The notes below the pieces were generated by a model. That model saw only the letters and a list, made by a program, of their open reading frames with translations. It did no database searches and was not told the origin of the DNA. This document shows, piece by piece, positions 12,105 to 20,664 of a stretch of DNA of 64,000 bases. Within the stretch, counting starts at the first letter, position 1. Each line of letters begins with the position of its first letter. This DNA is from Actinostola sp. cb2023 (Eukaryota > Cnidaria > Anthozoa > Actiniaria > Actinostolidae). The position numbers and the translations under genes are program-made. The stretch spans positions 260,501 through 324,500 of the forward strand of contig JAUJYZ010001546.1 in the NCBI GenBank assembly GCA_033675265.1. Reading direction: 5' to 3'.

Positions 12105-12251
12105 AATTTTTTTTTTTTGTGTGTGTTGATTTTCTTTTTCTTTTTTATCTTTCTTTTTTTTTCCTTTCTTCTTTCTTTCTAATCGGCGAAATTAGCTCAG
12201 TAATGTATCTGTAACTGTAACTATGTGAGCCCCCTAGACGAGTAGAGTTAC

Positions 12252-14727
12252 TGCAAAATGCGAGAAGTTTAAGAAGAGAAATATGCTATCAGTATCGCAC
12301 AACTGACACAAGATTGAAATCTAAACGAAGTCAAATGTCTTCTATACTTTGTACCGCTGTAATTGTGTGTTGTGGTAAGCTTATAACATTGATAGATCTT
12401 TATTTTGCTGAGTTTTGAAATCAGTTCCGTTGTAAGTAAATCACTGATTTGAATGCCCAGAATGCAGGAAATATTGTTCATGATTGTTCGAGTCACCATG
12501 CATGTGGATCACGCTGCGATGTCACGGTTCTACTGAGTCATGCATAATCACCGAAGGCTCTAACAACATGGTTTCTTCACAAACATTGTCACAGTTGGAG
12601 GAAGGTTACAGCTGGTATGTCGTCTTGTTTTCAAAATAACCACAATAATTCATAGAGCCGTGATACGGATTTATCAATCCAGTACTAGAAGAGAACAGTT
12701 GTGAGGTTTTCAGACACCGAGCCGAGGTACCTATTTATTTACACTTCATCCAAACACTGTTTTTAAAATCTCTCTGCGATGTCTAGTTGCTGCCGCAGCG
12801 AGCGAGCCTGAAGCGAGCGAGCAAGGCAGCTCTCTAATCGACATATATAAACTAGTCTACCGTTACGGCAGTGAATGCTGCCACACAAAATGTTATGCCG
12901 GAAATGTGGCCATAATGCAAAATTACTGAATGCATTATGAGAAGCATGTCATCAAAGATGGGCAACAATTTTGTAGTCCAGAAATAATTGTTTCAGTCAA
13001 ATTCTGTAAATGTTTTCATCAGCTGAATTGCACCTTTTCAATAGAATACTCTCTGCTTGCCATAGCACACGGAGGGCAGTGTTTGCCTGTCATACAGCTA
13101 ATTGAAACCAAGCAATAAGGTTTTTGTTTCGTCAGTAAACAGTCTGCAAACGTCCTCTTTCAGCACATTATTCGTGTGTTAGACAATTTTGTAAATTATT
13201 ATTGTATTCACGCCCCTCTAGATCTTGGAAACCAGGTTTAAGTTGAAGGGGCTAGCGTAACTGGTTTCGCGTGACTAAATAAAGTTGACCTAGCTACCTA
13301 CCTACCTACCTAGCACATGCAGATGTTCCTTTGACAACAACATTAATTCAGCGAGACAGAAATATCAATCACATTCCAGTTTCGAAGCATGCAATGTTGA
13401 GTCAAGACCGTTTTTGACATTTACAAGTTCCGTTTCATTACGTAATGCAAGCTTCAAACCCGATTTGACAGTAACCAATCAGAGTAAGGTGTTCCCACGT
13501 TCTTGTTTATTTCAGGCCAAAAATCTGTCATCACCGCATCAGACTCGGAGTGAATCGTGACCTCTACTCCTGGATTTGTCTCGAATGACAAAATAATATC
13601 AGACGATCCGCTTTCGCAATGGAGAAAACTTGTCAAGAAAACGCAATTCTTTGTAAACTATATGCTGAACATTCGAATTCTGCGATTGAAACTTTCATAA
13701 AGGAAGAAAAACAAGAAAAAAGCTACTTGGCCTTCGGTCATTCGTTTCTAGGTTAAATAAGTATAATGATGACAGACAAGATGACTTATCTCAAGTACCA
13801 TCCGTGAAAGTATTCGACCCGGTAAAGCTTGATATGTTGAAAACGACTTTCATCGTAAAAAGAATTGTATATTTAACGTTCTTGCTTGAACCAAGAGACC
13901 ATTATCAAGTTTCAAGCGAAAGACGTTGCACGAGTATTAGCGACGCCTTGCATTGTGGTCTCTGCGCATTCAGATATTTCACTTTGCGCATTAACCAGCC
14001 TGCCTTGCACCTTTGATCTTGCCGTTAACCACAATTCCTTGCGTTTTGCAAGCAAAATGCCCAAAGACCCCTATATATTGTTTATATATGTCGATTAGAG
14101 AGCTGCCTTGCTCGCTCGCTTCAGGCTCGCTCGCTGCGGCAGCAACAACAGAGAATACATAGTGTAAGTGTGTAATGTTCTTTGGATAGGTCTTATAGGG
14201 TTGGGACGCATTGAGACGTCAGTTTAATGCGTTAAACAAGAACTTATTATTATTATTATTGGGGATCAGCGTGACAATGTTTTATTTAGAGCAACGTGAT
14301 ACTACAACATGATACGAGAGAAATATTTGTGGTATGAACACAGAGATCAAACACCAAAAAATCTGACACCGCTATTTCTTTCCTTTTAAGTGAAAGTCTA
14401 ACACTAAGAATGTATTCAGAAGCGGCTAAAGCCCAGTCTCTAAGGTGTTGTTACATGTGATTGTATTTCGAAACGTTTATCAAGAGATAGAACGAATTAA
14501 AGGCTGATTGCCGTCGTGCCCCGGAAAAAAACTGACACCAGACCAATAATCTGAGTCAAAAACCTGACACCAAAAACCTGAAACCAGCTTCACTTTGGTA
14601 AATTGCAAGGAAAGTATGGAGTATTGTTCTACCGCAAACACTGTTTTAATCGCACTATAAAGATATCTATATTTAGTTCAAATAGGCTACATTTCAGTTA
14701 GAAGCCCGACTTCACGCTAGAAGAACT
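12252..14727 (+). mobile_element. Relic of second HINE family (H2), split by a TIR element
   Basis: 12,252-12,785 and 14,147-14,727 match consecutive parts of the 44.2-45.0-kb H2 copy. Shared landmarks are GATTGAAATCTAAACGAAGT, GATTTATCAATCCAGTACTA and, near the 3' end, GAAGCCCGACTTCACGCTAG. The 3' terminus degenerates before the expected CTAGT tail. The relic is interrupted at 12,786-14,146 by a separate TIR element. Confidence 0.6.
12786..14146. mobile_element. 1.36-kb element with perfect ~63-bp TIRs
   Basis: The left end GTTGCTGCCGCAGCGAGCGA continues through GCAAGGCAGCTCTCTAATCG and ACATATATA; the right end at 14,084-14,146 is its exact inverse. The interior has two short plus-strand ORFs without recognisable domains and a poly(CTAC) tract near 13,295. 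No target-site duplication is obvious. The perfect arms suggest recent activity. Confidence 0.8.
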
Positions 14728-15373
14728 CCATCACCATTACAATCAAGGATAACTAAATTTTACTGGCGCGATATTTTTACTCGTCTATGAAGAGTTGGAT
14801 AATAAATGGATTTATTAATTTTGATATATTTGTTTAAAGAAGATTGAAATGAGAAATTAAACTAGCACAGCACTGTGCTTTTTGATAACCACAATACATT
14901 GCGCAGCTGGGTATATTCGGTAGGTAGACATAAACAAAGGTATAAGACATTTGACTAATAACTTTCTTGGTTCGTACATTAATTTCCATTGCACTATAAC
15001 ATTAACTTCTAAAGGTTTTTTAATACTGAATCGCCTTTTGTGATAACTAGTCTAATTGTTGTTCTCAGTTCAGTTTTCTTCGTCTACTTGCTTGGTCTTT
15101 TTTAAGGAGAAAATATCAGCAATACTAGCAAATATACAGATCTAGCCCATGTGGACAGTTTTCAAATCAAAATTTCACTTTGGGTTAACACTCTAATTTC
15201 ACTTTTACCAGTCAAAAACCATCACAAATAACTTGAACTCTTTACTAAAGCATTGTAATAAAATCGAATGCGATGTGTTGTTGGTGATCTCTTATCTATA
15301 GCTAATCTAGTGATCTCTGCTGTTTTAAATGTTGTGATCTCTACTAGCTTAATTCTCCTGGATTAACATTTGG
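14728..15373. other. Downstream region of the GPCR gene; no further gene
   Basis: AT-rich, non-coding. 15,113-15,265 is about 90 percent identical by eye to 20,163-20,315 (shared ATACAGATCTAGCCCATGTG and ACACTCTAATTTCACTTTTA). Part of it may serve as 3' UTR of the GPCR, which ends at 15,374. Confidence 0.5.
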
Positions 15374-16441
15374 TTATTCTTGACAATCTCTTCGTCTTCT
15401 TCTATCTGGTTGTATTTCTCTGTTTTCGACTGCTTCTAGTTCCACAGCGTTCCTTCTGTTGACGCTTCGGTTGGTTGTTCTACACACTAATCTCTTTGCG
15501 GCTTCTCGAAAGTCAGACAAGAAAACAATGTAGATACAGGGACTGAAGCAAGAGTTGACAAGTGGAAGAACAAAAAGTACCATGTATCCCAATGTAGACC
15601 AGTCGATACAAACATACCAAATGCTGTAGTTTTTGAAAGTGAAACTAAGTGAGAACATAAGACTGAAAATGAAATATGGAAGCCAGCAACACGAGTACAG
15701 TAGCAACGAGCACAAAACCATACGCACTGCTGCAGTAATCCGTTTTCTCCGTGCTTGTCTTTGTGCTTCGGGAAGACTCGCTTCAATCGCTTGAGGTTTT
15801 AACAGTCTTCGTGAAGTTAGAATGCTTAGTGAGAAAATTGTACAAAACACAATGATGACTAAAAAAGAGTAAATGGTCATCAAAATTAACGTTTCCAAAC
15901 TTATTACATCGCGACAAATATTTCCGACTGCCGTATTTTGGACAGTTGTATAATGAAGATGATATGCAGCCAGGGTCATAGCAATAAGCCAGGAGAACAC
16001 GAGTATTGCCACGCGTTGTCTTAGTGTGTATGGCTGTAATCTCCTTGCAAATAGCCTGGTTGCTCTGAATCGTTCAATGCTGATTATCAAAAGCGTTAAT
16101 AACGATTCGGTGACTGAGATGTAAAACACAAATACTGTAGTCTTGCAAAAGTTTTCGCCCGAAACACCAGTGGTGTTGAATTTCCACAAGTATATACCGA
16201 TATACTGAATCGACGTCAAAAGGATCACAAGAGTGTCTGACACGGCCATGTTGATGATCAAATGATGCAGGTTTTTACGTACAGTGTATTTACCAGCGAG
16301 AAGAATGACAAACATATTGCCAATAATCCCAAATCCAACAAGCAGTGCGATTGCTATCGCTTTTATGATTGGTATGATGTCACTCTGAGGTTGGCGATAC
16401 TTGCAGTCTCCATACACGGTGATGTTAGCTGAGTAGTTCAT
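15374..16441 (-). CDS. Class A (rhodopsin-family) G-protein-coupled receptor, single exon
   Basis: An uninterrupted 355-aa frame with seven membrane helices. Landmarks in order: N-glycosylation sites NYS and NIT at the start; GNMFVILL (helix 1, conserved Asn); NMAVSD (helix 2, conserved Asp); NFCKTT, the extracellular cysteine before helix 3, paired with GNICRD in loop 2; IERFR in place of the usual DRY; a basic third loop (RRLLKPQ ... ARRKRITAAVRM); CWLPY (helix 6, CWxP); and NSCFSPCIY (helix 7, in place of NPxxY). The tail is arginine-rich. The replaced DRY and NPxxY motifs are common in divergent cnidarian receptors. Ligand and subfamily cannot be assigned; a peptide or amine receptor is possible. 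Single-exon structure fits either a typical cnidarian GPCR or an old retrocopy. The gene lies inside the composite rolling-circle insertion. Confidence 0.9.
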   Translation of the reverse strand: MNYSANITVYGDCKYRQPQSDIIPIIKAIAIALLVGFGIIGNMFVILLAGKYTVRKNLHHLIINMAVSDTLVILLTSIQYIGIYLWKFNTTGVSGENFCKTTVFVFYISVTESLLTLLIISIERFRATRLFARRLQPYTLRQRVAILVFSWLIAMTLAAYHLHYTTVQNTAVGNICRDVISLETLILMTIYSFLVIIVFCTIFSLSILTSRRLLKPQAIEASLPEAQRQARRKRITAAVRMVLCSLLLYSCCWLPYFIFSLMFSLSFTFKNYSIWYVCIDWSTLGYMVLFVLPLVNSCFSPCIYIVFLSDFREAAKRLVCRTTNRSVNRRNAVELEAVENREIQPDRRRRRDCQE

Positions 16442-16855
16442 GGTTGTCTAAATGGATCTTTTCCTGCTTACAAACAAAACTAAAGTAATCCAATAGTTAG
16501 CCTGATCAGTTTCAGACGGCTCATGTGTCATACGCTCTCGCTTCCTCCACAATCCCCGTCTGATTGCCCTTGTAGGAAGTCGTGTTCTTGACGTCACGAT
16601 CTTCTGTTTCTTCAGGAGCCAATGAAATCACTTGTAAGAAATGAACCGTGAAAGATGAACACTACGGGGTTTCCTCTACACAAATGGTTTATGTTTTTAG
16701 TATCGTTTGTGTTGTTGAAGTCTACTCCAAAAAGGTATAATTTTGCCATCTTACTCGCCGTCTTATACTGATATGCCAAAGACATTAGAAACACTTCTCG
16801 TGAAAGCTAGCATAGTTTTAAAATACTCCGGTTCCGAGCTCCTTCGGCTCTACTT
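16442..16855. other. Upstream region of the GPCR gene; no gene
   Basis: About 400 bp with no coding support. It should contain the GPCR promoter and 5' UTR; I recognise no specific motif. A minisatellite begins at its left-hand boundary with the next feature. Confidence 0.4.
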
Positions 16856-17150
16856 GATCGTATCGGTACACAAAATGCGAAGTATTTGATCGTATCGGTA
16901 CACAAAATGCAAAGTATTTCATCGTATCGGTACACAAAATGCGAAGTATTTGATCGTATCGGTACACAAAATGCAAAGTATTTCATCGCATCGTATCGGT
17001 GCACAAAATGCGAAGTATTTGATCGTATCGGTACACAAAATGCGAAGTATTTGATCGTATTTCATCGTATCGGTACACAAAATGCGAAGTATTTCATCGT
17101 ATCGGTGATCGTATCAAAATGCGAAGTATTTTTCATCGTATCATGAGTAT
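16856..17150. repeat. ~31-bp minisatellite, variant of the HINE repeat
   Basis: Eight or more copies of a unit containing GATCGTATCGGTACACAAAA and GCGAAGTATTT, some with TTTCATCG in place of TTTGATCG. The core GCGAAGTATTTG is shared with the 37-bp unit, so the two arrays have a common origin. Confidence 0.8.
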
Positions 17151-17394
17151 TTGATTTACACAAGATTACTCAGCAGATGAAGCGAGCTACACTCTGTCCC
17201 AAAACTCGCTAAAATCCGCTCTAATCGCTAAACAAACGAACCCTCGTCACGAATCAGTGCTCCCTCGTCACGCAACTGTCATTGTCATAATGCCTGAGTA
17301 TCGGTACACAAAATGCGAAGTATTTGATTGTATCAGTGCACAAAAATCATTTTGAGCGTCTTGCGTTATTTTCTGTGGCCACTAAAAAATCCGA

Positions 17395-17610
17395 AGTATT
17401 TGTCCCTCGTCATATCGAGTTTCAGGCTGAGTAAAATCCGAAGTATTTGTTCGTATCGAGTTTCAGGCCAAAATCCGAAGTATTTGTTCATATCGAGTTT
17501 CAGGCCAAAATGCGAAGTATTTGTTCATATCGAGTTTCAGGCCAAAATGCGAAGTATTTGTTCGTATCGAGTTTCAGGCCAAAATGCGAAGTATTTGTTC
17601 GTTTATAAAT
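17395..17610. repeat. 37-bp minisatellite block 2
   Basis: Five to six copies of the 37-bp HINE unit (GCGAAGTATTTGTTCATATC, GAGTTTCAGGCCAAAAT); the first copies read CCGAAG instead of GCGAAG. It is broken from block 3 (18,497-18,740) by the Penelope-like insertion. Confidence 0.8.
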
Positions 17611-17682
17611 GAGCGGCCACGAACAACACTCCACTGGTACACGTCGGATCAAACAATGATCTAACTGGTTCGCAAATTAAGA

Positions 17683-18496
17683 AATAGGTTAAATGAAGAA
17701 TAACCAATACGACGTAGAATTATTCGGATTTAATTTTGCACAATATTTCGACTAGCCATACTAGTCTTCATCAGGTGCATGTGAGATTTTACAAGTGACT
17801 TGACTAAATATAATGGTAAAAAGGAAATGACGTTATAATACATGATATGATAGCGAGAGATAAATAATGGTGTAACTGATTAGTAGGTTTCATCGCGTTT
17901 ATTAAGGCCATTAGGTTCAAGAGTGTTAGCACGTGTTATGAGGTAAGCTTCTTTGGCTTTGCGAATAGCATCACGAGAAGAGAAAATTACGTCATTTACA
18001 TGATTCAATGTACTAAATGTAACAAACAGTACATTGGTGAAACCAAACGTAGACTCAAAGACCGCTTCAACGAACATCGTAGGACAGTTGACAAACCTTC
18101 TAGTAAATCTAAACCTACTACTGCATCTGAACATTTTCTATCTAACCCTGACCACTCTGCATCTAATATCCTTTTAATTCCTTTAGAACAAATTTTCTCT
18201 TCTCGTGATGCTATTCGCAAAGCCAAAGAAGCTTACCTCATAACACGTGCTAACACTCTTGAACCTAATGGCCTTAATAAACGCGATGAAACCTACTAAT
18301 CAGTTACACCATTATTTATCTCTCGCTATCATATCATGTATTATAACGTCATTTCCTTTTTACCATTATATTTAGTCAAGTCACTTGTAAAATCTCACAT
18401 GCACCTGATGAAGACTAGTATGGCTAGTCGAAATATTGTGCAAAATTAAATCCGAATAATTCTACGTCGTATTGGTTATTCTTCATTTAACCTATT
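17683..18496 (+). mobile_element. Palindromic Penelope-like retroelement fragment with GIY-YIG domain
   Basis: Two arms of 305 bp (17,683-17,987 and 18,192-18,496) are inverse copies that look essentially identical, around a 204-bp centre. Read on the plus strand, 18,000-18,299 encodes the C-terminal part of a GIY-YIG endonuclease: CTKCNKQYIGETKRRLKDRF followed by NEHRR. GIY-YIG endonucleases fused behind a reverse transcriptase are the established mark of Penelope-like elements, and truncated copies joined head-to-head are known for them. The reverse-transcriptase part is absent. It is inserted in the HINE minisatellite, so it is younger than that array. Confidence 0.72.
18000..18299 (+). 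pseudogene. Penelope-like GIY-YIG endonuclease, C-terminal fragment
   Basis: A 99-codon frame ending in a stop at 18,297-18,299. It contains the YIG of the GIY-YIG motif within KQYIGETKRRL and the conserved arginine region KDRFNEHRR; the N-terminal GIY half of the motif is not clear. The last 34 codons are repeated in inverse on the minus strand at 17,880-17,980. No start context; expected to be a dead, 5'-truncated copy. Confidence 0.65.
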
Positions 18497-18740
18497 TGTT
18501 CGTATCGAGTTTCAGGCCAAAATGCGAAGTATTTGTTCGTATCGAATTTCAGGCCAAAATGCGAAGTATTTGTTCGTATCGAGTTTCAGGCCAAAATGCG
18601 AAGTATTTGTTCGTATCGAGTTTCAGGCCAAAATGCGAAGTATTTGTTCGTATCGAGTTTCAGGCCAAAATGCGAAGTATTTGTTCGTATCGAGTTTCAG
18701 GCCAAAATGCGAAGTATTTGTTTGTATCGAGTTTCAAGAT
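18497..18740. repeat. 37-bp minisatellite block 3
   Basis: Six to seven nearly identical copies of the HINE 37-bp unit. The three overlapping frames of 88-99 codons here arise from the repeat and are not genes. Confidence 0.85.
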
Positions 18741-19735
18741 TACTCAGTCGAAGGAAAGCTATCTCACGTAGAAACACGCTGTTCGTAATAGACCCGACAG
18801 GCCCACACTAAAAGATGTCGTTGTAAGTGTTCCGAATGATGTCTAAAGCTAGAGAGCGACGGATTTTCCAGTAGATTTTGTTTTGGCAGATAAGGTCGCC
18901 TGGTCCGTGTCGCTGTGCTTGCTGACTGCCGTCAAGACTGCTAGGGGTGTCAAATGGTCCCGGCAAAAAGTCAGAGTCTTGCAAAATTTCGGTCAAATTT
19001 TGTGGGTCTCGAAGTCTCGTTTTTTCGCAAAAAGCCATCTCAGAGTCTCGAATTTTGAAAACAAAGGAAATCGGTGAAAAAGCGTCTCGGGCTCGCAAAG
19101 ATATGCAGTTGTCTCGGAGTCTCGCCTTGACCATTCGATACCCCTACTGCTTGTACTAATTGTTCAAAAACCCGTTTAAAAGGTATCGGACAATAAAATG
19201 AAATACATTTCTGAGAAATATAATGATTGAAGTTTATTTTATTCCACGTTTGAAAAATTCAGAAGGAAAAGGAATCGTAAAAAATCGTACTTCAAAACTT
19301 CATCAAAGCAAATAGGCCGCCACGGACTGAGCAAGGTCAATGTACGAAATCGAGCACTTTTATTTGACCGATTTTCCTCAACGTTAGCCTCCTTTGCAGG
19401 CGTCCTTAGGGGCGGTCAGAGGGGATTTTAGTACCTCACCTAAGAACGCGTGCAACGTCGGTTTGGACATTCTTGAATAATCATTGTTTTACATGTCAAA
19501 AGCTAGAGAGCGAGGATTTGATCTCCCAGTAGATCTGCCTTGTAAAATATAATTTCAGTGATTCTCAATGTCAAATATCTTACCATGAATATGCAACCTC
19601 AAGTCGTCCCAAGTACGTACTGCAGACGGACGATTCGGAGATCTTTATCTATGCTCACCGACACATAGTCTCCCTCGTCACGCAACTGTCATTGCCATAA
19701 TGTCCGAGCCAGTATACGCTCATTGAGCGTCTTGT
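18741..19735 (+). mobile_element. HINE copy C, 3' portion
   Basis: Follows the 37-bp array and parallels copy A: GCTAGAGAGCGACGGATTTT, CCTGGTCCGTGTCGCTGTGC, GGACAATAAAATGAAATACA and CGTACTGCAGACGGACGATT all have counterparts at 9.69-10.34 kb. It ends ACGCTCATTGAGCGTCTTGT at 19,735, immediately followed by the resumed 109-bp satellite. A ~200-bp insertion at 18,945-19,150 is absent from copy A. Confidence 0.7.
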
Positions 19736-20664
19736 TGTACAAAATTTGCAGTTATCCGACAATCTGATTGGACAAGAAGACAATCATTTTCCGAGTTTAT
19801 GATTGGTTTAACACATCAAGAAAACTTCATTTTATTGTTGTTTTTTTTTTGCGCCGGGTGGTAAAATATTAAAAATGATTTTGTAATAATATGAAACTGA
19901 GTATCATCATAAATCAGTTCTTTATCAGTCTCATTAAAAATTGTATTAAGAGGATATTTATTTCAACATCGCGTAATATCCGCCAAAAACCATCCCTTTT
20001 GAACAGTTTGACTTTCGATTTTCGCTTTGGATTAACACTCTAATTTTATTTTAACTAAGCACAAACTATTAAAAACAAAGTAAATTGGCTGTTTATAGCT
20101 GTTTTAGCGTTGTACAAAGCCATTTTCCTGCTTTTTGTTTCAAATTTGAGCTAATTCAGGGAAATACATCAGCAATAATAGCAAATATACAGATCTAGCC
20201 CATGTGGACAGTTTTCAAATCAAATTTTCACTTTGGATTAACACTCTAATTTCACTTTTACCGGTAAAAAAACATCCCAAATAACTTGAACTCTTTGCTA
20301 AAGCAGTTTAGCCTTGTACAAAACGTATTTTCCAGCCTATTGGTTTTTGGCGCTCAATACGCGCGTTCGTAAAAAATCTTCTCTTAAAATTAAAAAATAA
20401 ATTAAAATTAACAAAATAAATCAAAATTTAAAAAATAAATCAAAATTAAAAAAATGAAATTGAAAATGTATTCTTGTCAGGATATTTTGAGGAATAAACC
20501 AACAAATACACAAATAAATAAACAAACCTGCAAAACTTTAAAATTCATATATAATTTATTTACACTCTTCTTTGTCTATCATTGTTTATCTGTTCACTGT
20601 TCCACGAGCCAAAAACAACAATATTATTGTTGCCAATCTTGATCTTTGTGTACAATTCTTTGCT
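19736..20664. repeat. Satellite remnant and dispersed repeats; no gene
   Basis: 19,736-19,815 is the continuation of the 109-bp satellite. 20,010-20,350 holds two related copies of a ~200-bp unit (CTTTGGATTAACACTCTAAT), the second of which matches 15,113-15,265 downstream of the GPCR. 20,385-20,455 is a simple AAATTAAAAAATAAATC repeat. The 3' UTR of INTS4 should begin below 20,665. Confidence 0.6.

Larger units (their letters stand above)
10961..12251. mobile_element. TIR element with ~150-bp arms, hosting nested TIR elements
   Basis: Left arm AGTAACTCTACTCGTCTAGG and right arm ending CCTAGACGAGTAGAGTTACT are inverse copies. The similarity extends through the purine/pyrimidine-rich stretch of about 150 bp. 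Between the arms lie three further inverted-repeat pairs: 11,121-11,779, 11,167-11,434 (inside it) and 11,778-12,104. No transposase is visible. Confidence 0.75.
9374..19735. mobile_element. 10.4-kb composite bounded by Helentron/HINE termini, carrying a GPCR gene
   Basis: The left boundary is a HINE 5' terminus (ACTCGGGCACTTCCGG with a self-complementary partner, forming a hairpin). The right boundary is a HINE 3' terminus (ACGCTCATTGAGCGTCTTGT, hairpin then tail). The flanking 109-bp satellite is interrupted between two T residues and resumes in register on the other side, so the whole block looks like one insertion. Inside are two earlier 3' termini (ending at 10,437 and 10,908), nested TIR elements, minisatellites, a Penelope-like fragment and an intact GPCR. 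Insertion at T|T, hairpin ends and internal tandem repeats are established traits of Helentrons and their non-autonomous HINE/DINE derivatives. Single-event read-through is inferred; later nested insertions are the alternative. Confidence 0.6.

Noticed and set aside
9432..18771. CRISPR-like direct repeats of 37 bp
   Set aside because: Units are directly adjacent with no unique spacers, and the DNA is eukaryotic; this is a minisatellite within a transposon.
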